Shown here one piece after another: positions 18,559 through 27,765 of a stretch of DNA of 64,000 nucleotides; within the stretch, counting starts at the first letter, position 1, and every line of letters starts with the position of its first letter. The notes beneath the pieces are model-generated. The model made no database searches. It saw only the letters and a program-made list of their open reading frames with translations, and was not told where the DNA came from. Source of the stretch: JAAYFT01 sp036562765 (GTDB lineage: Bacteria > Bacillota > Clostridia > Tissierellales > Tissierellaceae); contig DATCJO010000063.1 of assembly GCA_036562765.1 (NCBI GenBank), forward strand, positions 84,223-148,222, in the 5' to 3' direction. A program made the translations under genes and the position numbers.

Positions 18559-19143
18559 ATGAAAAAAAGAATTGGTATTTTATTCTTAGTATTAATCCTT
18601 ATAACAGTAACAGCGTGTGCCAAAAAGGATGACACAAAAAATACTCCGCCAGCAGTAGAAAATCAAACTGGAACTAATGAGCAAAAAGAAAATGAAGTAG
18701 TTGACCCAACTCCAGAGAAGGAAACTAAAGAAGTAAACCTATATTTTGCTAACAATGAATATATAGAAACTGGAGATGAAAGCTTAGAAAAGCTAGTTAT
18801 AGAAAAAAGAGAAGTTGAATATGGCGATATTTCCCTTGAAGAAAGAATCGTAAGGGAACTTATTAAAGGGCCAAAAGACAATGAAAAAGCAACTACAGTC
18901 ATCCCATCTACTGTGAAATTGTTAGGTGTTGAAGTCGTTGATGGCACAGCTTATGTTAATTTCGCTCAAGAAGGACTTTATGGTGGCTCTATGCAAGAAA
19001 CATTTACTATTAATCAAATAGTAGCTAGCCTTTTAGATTTAGATTCTGTAGACAGGGTTCAATTCTTGGTTGATGGCAAAAAAACCGATACACTAATGGG
19101 ACATTATAGCGTAGAAGAACCATTAGAAAGCATTGTTGAATAA
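18559..19143 (+). CDS. GerMN-domain lipoprotein
   Basis: A 194-residue exported lipoprotein. The signal ends in TVTACAKK, a lipobox with the lipid-modified Cys near residue 21. After a Pro/Glu-rich linker (about 22-60) comes one GerMN domain (about 60-185), with LEERIVRELIKGP and ALLDLD-like helices ending in VQFLVDGKK. GerMN domains occur in the sporulation/germination protein GerM and in LpqB-type sensor partners. AAAGGAG precedes the ATG. It lies 94 bases after a sensor kinase, an arrangement that suggests (but does not prove) an accessory role in that two-component system rather than a spore-specific one. Confidence 0.82.
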   Translation: MKKRIGILFLVLILITVTACAKKDDTKNTPPAVENQTGTNEQKENEVVDPTPEKETKEVNLYFANNEYIETGDESLEKLVIEKREVEYGDISLEERIVRELIKGPKDNEKATTVIPSTVKLLGVEVVDGTAYVNFAQEGLYGGSMQETFTINQIVASLLDLDSVDRVQFLVDGKKTDTLMGHYSVEEPLESIVE

Positions 19144-19186
19144 ATTTTATAAAAACCTTCAAAATAATTTAATTCATAAATCTTAC

Positions 19187-19233
19187 ATTTGTAGTCGACC
19201 TCTAATAGAAATAATTAGAGTTCGACTACAAAT
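19187..19233. repeat. Long interrupted inverted repeat between convergent genes
   Basis: Arms of 12 bp (ATTTGTAGTCGA and complement), one mismatch, then 7 bp more (CTCTAAT), enclosing a 7-base loop. It lies between the stop of the GerMN gene and that of the opposing TPR-esterase. No strong T-run follows on either strand, so terminator function is only plausible. Confidence 0.6.
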
Positions 19234-19266
19234 TAAATACATCTTTACTTCTCAATACATCATGAT

Positions 19267-20193
19267 TTATGAAATAACAAATTCTATTGCTTCCTTTAAT
19301 AAATCAGTAAAATCCTTTGGAAAGAAATGTCCTAAACCTTCCTTAACAATTAATCTGCATTGATAGTTATTTTTTTCAAATATCTTTACAAGCTCTACAA
19401 CATTGTTATAAAACGAATCCTTATCACCTGTAATGATATATCCTTTTATAACTTTCTTATTTTCATTAATTAAATTTTCAAAAGCTGCTACATTTTGTAT
19501 AGAAGGAATAACTGCTATAAATCCTTTTGTTTCAAGAATATTTCCATACAAGCTTAGTTCAATTGCTAATCTCCCGCCTTGTGATGCTCCAGCAATAATT
19601 TCTTGTTTTGTATTATATTTTTCTTTAAACCTTTTAAATAATGTCGTTATTTCTTCTACAGCAATATCCTTATTATCCCAACAATATGCATTATATCCAA
19701 ATATTTGAGATGATTGAGGAAATCCAAAAAGAAACTGGTCTAATAGTTCATTATCAAACCAATAAGGGGCAAAATCTTTTACATTGGACCCTCTCCAGTG
19801 TAAAGAAAATATTCCAGTATTTGATTTATCATTTCCATAAATAAAAAGTTGAGGTTTAGATGTACTTTTTAAATTATTTAAAATTTCCTGGCACCTATTT
19901 ACTATCATCTTAAATTTTTCGATGCTTTGGAGGTTACGTAAATCTTCATCATAAATTAAAGTCAAAGGATTCCACCATATTCCTTTATTTAGTCCTTCTT
20001 CCAGAACTGCAATTGCTTTTTGTGGATTCCCTTGTTTAGAATAAACACAAGCCTTCCAAAAAATTGTTTTATCAAGTCTTTCTGGGAATTCCTCCTGTAC
20101 TTTCTCAATCAGAGAGTGAACTTTATTATATTTTTCCTGCTCAAATAAATGAAAAATTTCTTTTTGTAGTTCAACAAACTTTGATTCTGACAT
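19267..20193 (-). CDS. Alpha/beta-hydrolase esterase with N-terminal TPR-like region
   Basis: About 308 residues. The first ~110 look like TPR helices (e.g. IFWKACVYSKQGNPQKAIAVLEEGL). The C-terminal ~190 form a serine-hydrolase domain with the nucleophile elbow GASQGGRLA and a late histidine in EGLGHFFPKD; an Asp in ITGDKDSFY is a candidate acid. This resembles predicted esterases with phospholipase/carboxylesterase-like fold. The ATG at 20193 has GAGGAG about 10 bases upstream; an earlier TTG at 20220 is less likely. Substrate unknown, and the fusion of TPR and hydrolase is uncommon in my experience. Confidence 0.7.
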   Translation of the reverse strand: MSESKFVELQKEIFHLFEQEKYNKVHSLIEKVQEEFPERLDKTIFWKACVYSKQGNPQKAIAVLEEGLNKGIWWNPLTLIYDEDLRNLQSIEKFKMIVNRCQEILNNLKSTSKPQLFIYGNDKSNTGIFSLHWRGSNVKDFAPYWFDNELLDQFLFGFPQSSQIFGYNAYCWDNKDIAVEEITTLFKRFKEKYNTKQEIIAGASQGGRLAIELSLYGNILETKGFIAVIPSIQNVAAFENLINENKKVIKGYIITGDKDSFYNNVVELVKIFEKNNYQCRLIVKEGLGHFFPKDFTDLLKEAIEFVIS

Positions 20194-20596
20194 GATATTC
20201 ACGCTCCTCAATCTTTTCAATCATATTATCATTTTAAACATTATATTCAATATATCATTTAAATCAATCAAACTCTAATCATCAGGTTTTATATAAAATA
20301 CAATATATAATTTGAGATACTAGTTTGTAAATAATATCGAATTACTACACAAATTAATTTTCATTTTAAATTCATGACTAATCAAAACTATAATAAGATG
20401 ATGATAATTCATAAATGCATTCATCCCTTTGTTTTTACCTATCATACATAATTTTTAACATTTTATTAAATATTCCATTATGTAAAAGATAAGAGGATAT
20501 ATGGTCATTAATTGAACATAATATCCTCTTATCTTTTAATCTATTTTTCAAAATCCCAGAATTGTTTTTTAACAATTAAGAAAATCTACATTTTTA
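20194..20596. other. AT-rich intergenic region with a large hairpin
   Basis: About 400 bases between the esterase start and the SNF symporter stop. Apart from the inverted repeat at 20484-20537 nothing coding is visible; the segment should hold the esterase promoter. Confidence 0.5.
20484..20537 (-). terminator. Large hairpin downstream of the SNF symporter gene
   Basis: Perfect 17-bp arms (AAAAGATAAGAGGATAT and complement) with a 20-base loop. It sits about 60 bases past the symporter stop. The minus-strand sequence ends in TTTTACAT, a weak T-tract, so terminator is the likely but not certain role. Confidence 0.55.
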
Positions 20597-22015
20597 TTAT
20601 ATTTTCTTTGAGAATATTGCTAACACTACTATGAATGCTAAACCAAAAATCATCAATGCAGTTTGTTCAATAGCCATGATACCAGCTATAGCTACAGCAC
20701 CGATTGCTATAGGAATGATATATTTAGTTACTGCATACCATACGTTAAATAACTTAAATTCAATTGTTCCGCCATTTGTAAGCTCATCTTTAATATCTTC
20801 TTTTTTCATGAACCAACCTGTATATATAGCTATTAACATCCCGCCTATTGCTAGGAATATCTTATCTGTTATAATATCAAAGAAATCAAAGAATCCTACC
20901 CCAAAAAGAACCTTAAAATCTGATAATAGACCTAAAGATAAGGAGGATAATATTCCTGTAACAATCATCAAACTGCTTGCAATGGATACTGCTTTCTTTC
21001 TTTCCATCTTTCTTTCATCTATTAGATAAGCAGTTACTACTTCAAGTAGCGACAAAGATGAAGTTAAAGCTGCTAATGTAAGAATAATAAAGAATAATAC
21101 TGATAATATAATCCCAATTACGCCCATTTGAGAGAATATTGTAGGTACCACAACGAATACTAATCCTGGCCCTTGAGTTGGTTCCATACCATAAGCAAAT
21201 AGTGCTGGGAATATTGCTATGGCTGCTAATAAAGCTGCACATGTATCCATTCCAGTTACTAACAAAGCATTCTTAGGTAGGTTTTCTTTTTTACTTAAAT
21301 AACTACCATAAGTTATCATACAGCCCATCCCTAGGCTTAATGAGAAAAAGGCTTGACCTAAGGCAGCTAAAAATGTACTACCATTTACTTTGCTAAAATC
21401 TGGTTTGAATAAAAATTCTAAGCCCTTACTAGCACCTGGTAAAGTAACACTTCTGATTATTATAACTATTAACAATACATATAATATTGGCATCATAATT
21501 TTGCTGGCTTTTTCAATACCGCTTTGTACACCTTTAGCAACAATAACGATATTGGCTAATAAATAAAGAATCATCCATATTACAGGTTCAATTGGGCTTG
21601 ATATAAAATTGCCAAAATAATCAGCAATTGCAGAAGTATTTGATAACAAACCTGTTACAGATTTGAATACATATGCTAAAGCCCAACCTCCAACTACAGG
21701 ATAAAAGCCCATAATGAAAAATGCACTAATAACTCCCAAAACTCCTACAAATGTAAATCTCCTGTCAAATTTCTTAAATGCACCAGCTGCAGCTAAACTA
21801 GCTCTTCTTCCAATAGCAAATTCAGCAGTCATAACACTAAGACCAATACCTAAAATAATGACTAAATAAATAAGTATAAATGCGCCTCCACCATTAGTTC
21901 CTGTCAAATATGGGAACCTCCATATGTTCCCAAGTCCAATAGCAGACCCTGCTGCAGCCATGATAAATCCAATTCTAGAGCCCCAATTTTCTCTTTTTAA
22001 TTGGCTTTTCTCCAT
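20597..22015 (-). CDS. Sodium-dependent transporter, neurotransmitter:sodium symporter (SNF) family
   Basis: A 472-residue polytopic protein with about 11-12 hydrophobic segments. The family signature NIWRFPYLTGTNGGGAF (about residues 27-43) includes the unwound substrate-binding TM1. GVQSGIEKASKIMMP and LGQAFFSLSLGMG match later conserved segments. Bacterial members import amino acids such as tryptophan, tyrosine or leucine with sodium; the substrate cannot be read here. The ATG at 22015 follows AAAGGAGG; a GTG two codons upstream falls in that site. Divergent from the moxR operon. Confidence 0.88.
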   Translation of the reverse strand: MEKSQLKRENWGSRIGFIMAAAGSAIGLGNIWRFPYLTGTNGGGAFILIYLVIILGIGLSVMTAEFAIGRRASLAAAGAFKKFDRRFTFVGVLGVISAFFIMGFYPVVGGWALAYVFKSVTGLLSNTSAIADYFGNFISSPIEPVIWMILYLLANIVIVAKGVQSGIEKASKIMMPILYVLLIVIIIRSVTLPGASKGLEFLFKPDFSKVNGSTFLAALGQAFFSLSLGMGCMITYGSYLSKKENLPKNALLVTGMDTCAALLAAIAIFPALFAYGMEPTQGPGLVFVVVPTIFSQMGVIGIILSVLFFIILTLAALTSSLSLLEVVTAYLIDERKMERKKAVSIASSLMIVTGILSSLSLGLLSDFKVLFGVGFFDFFDIITDKIFLAIGGMLIAIYTGWFMKKEDIKDELTNGGTIEFKLFNVWYAVTKYIIPIAIGAVAIAGIMAIEQTALMIFGLAFIVVLAIFSKKI

Positions 22016-22231
22016 AAACACGCCTCCTTTTAAAAGTTTATTTTATTTATTTTTATTTATGATATTATAAAAATATTATTATGTCTAGTCTCAATTTTCT
22101 GATTTTTGTCAATTGTTAGTTAATTTTTTGACGATTATGATGCACAATCAAAAATTTCATTTTTTTACAAAAAAATATGATATAGTTATATAATAAGAAT
22201 AATAAATCAATTTAAAAAATTGGAGGTCAAT

Positions 22232-23173
22232 ATGAGTAAAGATAAGGCATTAGATATTTTAAAAAATTTAAAAAAAATAATTATCGGAAAAGACAATGTA
22301 TTAAAAAATGTATTAATCTGCCTATTAGCAAGAGGACATCTTTTAATTGAAGATGTACCCGGTGTAGGAAAAACTACGCTTGTTAAAGTATTGGCAAAAA
22401 GTTTAAATTTATCTTACAAAAGAGTTCAATTTACTCCAGATTTAATGCCTTCTGATATAATTGGCATCAATATTTATGATAAAAACACAGGAACATTTAT
22501 TTTTAGGAAGGGACCAATATTTACTCAAATCTTTTTAGCAGACGAAATAAATAGAACCTCTCCAAAAACTCAGTCCAGCTTACTTCAAGCTATGGAAGAA
22601 GGCGAAGTATCCACTGAAGACAATAATTACATATTGGAAAGGCCTTTTATGGTATTGGCAACTCAAAACCCATTAGAATATCAAGGCACATTTCCTTTGC
22701 CAGAAGCACAACTTGACCGTTTCTTAATGCGTATATCAATTGGATACCCTGATAAATCCCATGAAATTGAAATATTAAAGAACTACAAATCAATTAAAGA
22801 TCTAGAACAAATCTCACCAGTGGCTTCTAGAGAAGATATATTAACAATGCAGGATGAAGTTGATAATGTATATGTTCATGACGATATATTTGAATATATT
22901 ATAAACATAGTCAGCTTAACTAGAAATTATAAAACTATTCAATTAGGTGCAAGCCCTAGGGCAGCCATTGACCTTCTAAAAGCATCAAAGGCAAAAGCAT
23001 ATTTAGAAGGTAGAAATTATGTTATACCAGATGATGTTAAGGAAATGGTAAATCCTGTTCTGTCACACAGGATTATATTATCACCAGAAGCAAAGATCGA
23101 AAATAAGAGCACTGATGAAGTATTGGCTGAATTGCTTTATCAAATATATATTCCGGTGATAGTAAATGAATAA
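22232..23173 (+). CDS. MoxR-family AAA+ ATPase
   Basis: A protein of about 313 residues with Walker A in DVPGVGKTT, Walker B in IFLADEINRTSPKTQ and the MoxR-typical QAMEEGEVS and sensor TQNPLEYQGTFPLPEAQLDRF. MoxR ATPases act as chaperones in complex maturation. The ATG at 22232 has GGAGG 7 bases upstream; the frame is open from a TTG at 22220 but that start covers the site. A TATAAT at 22189-22194 with TTTACA 19 bases further upstream is a possible promoter. First gene of a three-gene operon with overlaps. Confidence 0.92.
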   Translation: MSKDKALDILKNLKKIIIGKDNVLKNVLICLLARGHLLIEDVPGVGKTTLVKVLAKSLNLSYKRVQFTPDLMPSDIIGINIYDKNTGTFIFRKGPIFTQIFLADEINRTSPKTQSSLLQAMEEGEVSTEDNNYILERPFMVLATQNPLEYQGTFPLPEAQLDRFLMRISIGYPDKSHEIEILKNYKSIKDLEQISPVASREDILTMQDEVDNVYVHDDIFEYIINIVSLTRNYKTIQLGASPRAAIDLLKASKAKAYLEGRNYVIPDDVKEMVNPVLSHRIILSPEAKIENKSTDEVLAELLYQIYIPVIVNE

Positions 23174-24371
23174 TAGGACGTATATCTCACCGTTGATTTT
23201 TATAATATTACTTGGTTATGTATTGTTAGTTGGCGGAACTGTACCTTATTTCCTTTTTTATACAATGTTGTTAATATACCTAATACCTTTTATTCATTGT
23301 TTAATCTGTTACCTATTTCTAAAAGGTACAGTTGAAATTCCAGAAGGAAATCTTCATGCTGGAGACACAATAACAATTATGTATAAAATAAATAATAAAA
23401 GTATCCTCCCAATAACATACCTAGAAATAGAAAATGACTTCTCAAAAAAACTAACAGGAAAAACCTCTCCAAAAGTCATATTATCCATTGAAAAAAAAGG
23501 ATATTATAATGGCTCTGAAACAATCATATTAAAAAGACGTGGATTCTATGAAGTAGGAGAAATTAGCGTCACAATAAAAGATGCATTTGGTTTTTTCTCA
23601 CTAAAAAAGAAAATTTCGACTCCTACTTCCCTGTTGGTATATCCTGAAGTCATTGACATTAGTACCTTTAAAACATCTACTACCCAACAAACTGGTGAAC
23701 TTTCAATTAAAGATCCATCTTTTCAAGATAAAAGCAGAATTAACAGCCTTAGGGAATATCAAGAGGGAGATAGCATAAAATCAATACATTGGAAACAAAC
23801 TGCTAAGAAAAATACTCCCATAGTTAAAGAATACGAAAATAGCTATGATACTCAATTAGTAATTTTTTTAGATAACGAATACAGACTTTTTAAAAATGAT
23901 ATTGACACAAGAATAGAAGATAAAATTGTAGATGTAACTGCAAGTATCATCAACTATTGTCTAAATCAAAAAATTGAAGTTACATTAGAAACACAAAATT
24001 ACGATAGCACTATTAAAATAAAAGGAATGCAAAAATCAGACTTTAAGCCATTTTTGGAAGTACTCGCAAGATTCAGAGGAAATGGAAAATCGAACTTTTC
24101 TACCTTCATATCATCTAAAATAGATATTATTAAGAGAAGTTCCACAGTAGTTTTAGTCACTCCAAATTTAGATAAGAAAATTGGCTCCCTTGGTATTAAA
24201 TTAAGAATGAAAAACTTATACCCAGTATTTATTGTAGTTACTGATTATGAAAATAACAATGGATATATGGATGTAATTATTGAAAAGAAATTGAAATCTG
24301 AAGGAATACCTGTATATTGGTTAGATTGTAAAACTAATGTAAAGGAAATTTTGGAGGCTCATTATGGATAG
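23166..24371 (+). CDS. DUF58-domain membrane protein
   Basis: A 401-residue protein with two N-terminal membrane segments (about residues 8-55) followed by a soluble part containing the DUF58 block SLREYQEGDSIKSIHWKQTA (about 195-215) and a VWA-like region. DUF58 proteins pair with MoxR ATPases and transglutaminases; the biochemical role is unclear. It overlaps moxR by 8 bases and the next gene by 8 bases, indicating coupling. ATG start. Confidence 0.88.
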   Translation: MNNRTYISPLIFIILLGYVLLVGGTVPYFLFYTMLLIYLIPFIHCLICYLFLKGTVEIPEGNLHAGDTITIMYKINNKSILPITYLEIENDFSKKLTGKTSPKVILSIEKKGYYNGSETIILKRRGFYEVGEISVTIKDAFGFFSLKKKISTPTSLLVYPEVIDISTFKTSTTQQTGELSIKDPSFQDKSRINSLREYQEGDSIKSIHWKQTAKKNTPIVKEYENSYDTQLVIFLDNEYRLFKNDIDTRIEDKIVDVTASIINYCLNQKIEVTLETQNYDSTIKIKGMQKSDFKPFLEVLARFRGNGKSNFSTFISSKIDIIKRSSTVVLVTPNLDKKIGSLGIKLRMKNLYPVFIVVTDYENNNGYMDVIIEKKLKSEGIPVYWLDCKTNVKEILEAHYG

Positions 24372-26634
24372 CTTGCGTAAACAAAACAAAAATCTCATAT
24401 ATAATCTTCTCTACTCCATAATGGTATTTAGCTTAGTATATGTAATAGCTGAAGGAATAGGCCTAAAGCTTAAGCCATATGTTCAATTTCCTGTTATATT
24501 TTTAAGCAGTTTATTGGTCAAGTTTTTTATCTTTAATCCAGCAGTTTTTTATTCACTACTTTTGTTTACTTTTATTATTTTCCTTATAATTCAAAGATAC
24601 TTTTACCCTATTCTTTTTGTTATTGGGGAAAAGACATATGCCTTAATTGAAAATATTATTGAAAACATCTTAGGAAAAGGAAATATTACCCCAGAGAATT
24701 TAATACCATTCTGGTTTTTAATCATAATTTTAGTTTCATTTATTACATCCATTGTTATATTTAAATCGAAGAAAATATATTTTCTTTTGCCGATTTATAT
24801 ATTGCCTTTTTTATATTACTGGTATTATTACTACGATTCAGCTTACTGGATGATGGCTCTTTTTTTAGCATCCTTTATTATGTTAATGGGACTAAATAAA
24901 TATGACAGTTTAAAGGCAAATATTATTTATAAGAGTTGGTTTAAGACGATTTCCATCTATAGCTTAATTACAGTCTCATTAGCACTAATTTTGCCAAAAA
25001 CCTATGATTATATAGAATGGCCATGGCTTCAGGAAAAAGTTGAAACTTACTTCCCTGTTGTAAAGGAATTAAGAAGTTATGATTCTTATACTAAGAAAAG
25101 AGAAGAAGCTTCTTTGTTTGACTTTTCTTCTACTGGCTTACAGGAAGGCATTTCAAAACTAGGTGGTCCTGTTAAACTAAATAACAGTAGAATAATGCTT
25201 ATAAGGTCTGACGAACCAGTATATTTAAGAGGAAATGTTAAGCAAATATATACAGGCAACTCTTGGCAGTCCTATGACACAGACTTTAAAAAATACAGGC
25301 CAAATGGCAGATTAAACAACTTGACATCTTATGAAAGAAAATCCTTTTATAGAGAAAAAACTATCGTCATAAAAAATCTAACTTTGACAACTCAAACAGT
25401 TTTTAGCCCTTATTTGCCCGAAGCAGTTTATATTGATAAGGATTCAACAATATTCATAAACGACGATTTTGAGATGATACTTCCTGATGGGATATATAAA
25501 AATGAGTCATATACTTTAAAAGTACAAAAGCCATATCCCTATAGTGTTTTGCTAACTAAAGGTATATACAACACTAAAAATAGTATTGAAAATCTTGATA
25601 TCTATCTACAAGTCCCAGATAATATATCTAAACAAATAAAAGATTTAGTAAAAGCAATAGTTGAAGGAAAGAAAACTGATTACGAAAAAGCTGTTGCTAT
25701 TGAAAGCTATTTAAGGGAAAATTACAAATATACCTATGATGTTGAAGAAGTACCTGATAATGTTGAGTTTATTCATCATTTCTTATTTAATGAAAAAAAG
25801 GGATATTGTACCTATTTTGCCACTGCCATGGCTATAATGTTGCGACTTGAAGGAATTCCTTCAAGATATATTGAAGGATACATTGCAATTGACGAAGTAG
25901 AGCCAGAAATTTATGAAATAACAGGCAAAAATGCACATACATGGGTAGAAGCCTTTATTGAGCCTGTAGGATGGATTTCCTTTGAACCAACTCCTGCCTA
26001 CCCTGTTGAAAATAGAATGACTGAATCTCTAAACTCACAGGAAAATGGAATAAACGCTCCAAGTAATGCTTATATTCCTATTAACGGAGAGAAAGTAATA
26101 GATAGGGCGCCAAAAGATGCAATTATTGATGATATGCCAATGGCAAGTACAGAAAATGACTATACAAATGACACTAGTAAGGCTTCTAAATCAAACGAAA
26201 AAACAGTCTATATGTTTGGGATATTAATGCTGTTGTTATCTATAAGGCTTATTAGAGGATTAATATACTACAAATTTGAAGATATTAAATATAAGAAACT
26301 TTCAAATAATGAGAAGATAATATTTTTATATAGGCAAATTATTAAAATTATAGAATTGTTTGGATATCCTCAAAAAAGTGGAGAAACCCATTATGAATAT
26401 GCAGAAAGGATAGCAAATAAATTCTATTACACTGGTGAAAAAAATATAAAGAAAATAACAGACATATTTGTAAAAAGCAAATATAGCACTCTTCCTATCT
26501 CAGATGACGATGTCAAAGAACTTGAAGACTTCAAATACTCTATTAACAAACAATTAAGAAAATATCTAGGATTAGCAAAATATTTATACAGAAAATATAT
26601 AAAATTAGATTTAAAGGTTAAGATATCCCACTAG
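24364..26634 (+). CDS. Membrane protein with transglutaminase-like domain (TgpA-type)
   Basis: A 756-residue protein with several N-terminal membrane segments (about residues 10-215), an extracellular linker, and a transglutaminase-like domain whose triad candidates are Cys in KGYCTYFATAMAIMLR, His in KNAHTWVEAF and Asp or Glu in WISFEPTPAYP. A C-terminal membrane segment (about 610-635) and a cytoplasmic tail of about 120 residues (DUF4129-like) follow. It would act on the outer face on unknown protein or peptide substrates. GGAGG precedes the ATG, which overlaps DUF58 by 8 bases. The stop lies in the loop of the terminator. Confidence 0.88.
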   Translation: MDSLRKQNKNLIYNLLYSIMVFSLVYVIAEGIGLKLKPYVQFPVIFLSSLLVKFFIFNPAVFYSLLLFTFIIFLIIQRYFYPILFVIGEKTYALIENIIENILGKGNITPENLIPFWFLIIILVSFITSIVIFKSKKIYFLLPIYILPFLYYWYYYYDSAYWMMALFLASFIMLMGLNKYDSLKANIIYKSWFKTISIYSLITVSLALILPKTYDYIEWPWLQEKVETYFPVVKELRSYDSYTKKREEASLFDFSSTGLQEGISKLGGPVKLNNSRIMLIRSDEPVYLRGNVKQIYTGNSWQSYDTDFKKYRPNGRLNNLTSYERKSFYREKTIVIKNLTLTTQTVFSPYLPEAVYIDKDSTIFINDDFEMILPDGIYKNESYTLKVQKPYPYSVLLTKGIYNTKNSIENLDIYLQVPDNISKQIKDLVKAIVEGKKTDYEKAVAIESYLRENYKYTYDVEEVPDNVEFIHHFLFNEKKGYCTYFATAMAIMLRLEGIPSRYIEGYIAIDEVEPEIYEITGKNAHTWVEAFIEPVGWISFEPTPAYPVENRMTESLNSQENGINAPSNAYIPINGEKVIDRAPKDAIIDDMPMASTENDYTNDTSKASKSNEKTVYMFGILMLLLSIRLIRGLIYYKFEDIKYKKLSNNEKIIFLYRQIIKIIELFGYPQKSGETHYEYAERIANKFYYTGEKNIKKITDIFVKSKYSTLPISDDDVKELEDFKYSINKQLRKYLGLAKYLYRKYIKLDLKVKISH

Positions 26635-26649
26635 GATATCTTAACCTTT
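26613..26649. terminator. Bidirectional terminator shared by convergent genes
   Basis: Perfect 16-bp stem (AAAGGTTAAGATATCC and complement) with loop CACTA. The transglutaminase gene stop is in the loop; the opposing transporter gene stops three bases beyond the hairpin. T-rich tracts follow on both strands. Confidence 0.85.
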
Positions 26650-26651
26650 AT

Positions 26652-27557
26652 TTATTCAAAAATTCCCAATATGAATATTCCAGCCATTACTAATGCAATA
26701 AAAATATACTGTTTTTTGGTTAACATTTCCCTTAGAAAAATTCTCCCTAAAAGCACAGATATAATACTATAACTTGCAATCATAGGTGCCACTACTACAG
26801 AATTTGTATCTAATGCATAAACATAAAAATATTGCCCTGCTGTCTCAAATATTGCTGCCAATCCTTTATCCTTATGTTGCAAGATATTGAATTTTTCTTT
26901 TTTTATAATTGTTATATATAAAAGCACTAAAATTCCACATATTAAAAAGGTCAACTCATAGGAAACCAAAGCTTCATCAGGGCTCATAAATTTGCTTAAA
27001 TAAACATCGTCTAAGAATGTCCCCATAGCGTCTACTGCAGCATACAAAATTGGGAAAATCAATGCTATGGGACCTATCTTAAGTTCCCTACTTACTACTT
27101 CATTTCTTTTTATTCTTTCTTCTTCAGCCATATCCCTTTCAATTATTCCTATTCCTATAAGGCCAATAGTTATCATTGTAACTGCTATAAGTTGCCATAT
27201 ATTCATAGTCTTTCCCAAAAATATAAAAGCAAGTATCCCTGCTATGGCACCGGAAGTATTGCTTACAGGTGAATTAATGGAAACTTCTAAGTACCTTAAT
27301 CCTACATATCCTAAAGTCATAGATAAGATATACATTGCAGAAACTGGTAAGTACTTGACAATGTTAAAGGGATTATAATCCCAACCCATTTTATATAGCT
27401 GATAAATAGCTTGTACACCCATCACAAGGCCTACCATAAATACAATCTTTAAATGGCTATACCTATCTGTTGGGTCTGTCCCCTTTTTATAATACATATC
27501 TGCTATTCCCCAAAAGACTATTGTTAAGACTGCTGCTGTGTACCACGAAAAAACCAT
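26652..27557 (-). CDS. EamA/DMT-superfamily transporter
   Basis: A 301-residue membrane protein with about 10 hydrophobic segments in two repeats, the standard DMT fold (e.g. GIADMYYKKG near the start and LRYLEVSINSPVSNTSGAIAG in the first half). Substrate unknown; relatives export or import small metabolites and amino acids. The ATG at 27557 follows AAGGAGG by 6 bases; a TTG 6 codons earlier would include this site. Divergent from the suf operon. Confidence 0.83.
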   Translation of the reverse strand: MVFSWYTAAVLTIVFWGIADMYYKKGTDPTDRYSHLKIVFMVGLVMGVQAIYQLYKMGWDYNPFNIVKYLPVSAMYILSMTLGYVGLRYLEVSINSPVSNTSGAIAGILAFIFLGKTMNIWQLIAVTMITIGLIGIGIIERDMAEEERIKRNEVVSRELKIGPIALIFPILYAAVDAMGTFLDDVYLSKFMSPDEALVSYELTFLICGILVLLYITIIKKEKFNILQHKDKGLAAIFETAGQYFYVYALDTNSVVVAPMIASYSIISVLLGRIFLREMLTKKQYIFIALVMAGIFILGIFE

Positions 27558-27669
27558 ATTTACCTCCTTACACAAAAATTTTTACTTCACTATTATAAAC
27601 TCATAATAAAAAAAATGCTACATAATTTAATTTTTTATTAAAAAAAATTAAAAATACAATAATTTTTTT

Positions 27670-27709
27670 AATTCCTAGTAGACTTCTAGGAATTTATTTG
27701 GTATATAAT
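27670..27709 (+). promoter_or_regulatory. suf operon promoter with inverted-repeat operator
   Basis: A perfect inverted repeat AATTCCTAG-N7-CTAGGAATT lies at 27670-27694. It is followed by a consensus -10 TATAAT at 27704-27709. The -35 region falls inside the repeat and is poor, as is common for regulated promoters. By analogy with Rrf2/IscR-type Fe-S regulators the repeat is a candidate binding site, but no such regulator gene is in the window. Confidence 0.6.
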
Positions 27710-27765
27710 ATATATAAATGATAATTTGTATCAATTGAATTTTATTATTAACGGAGGAGTATACT

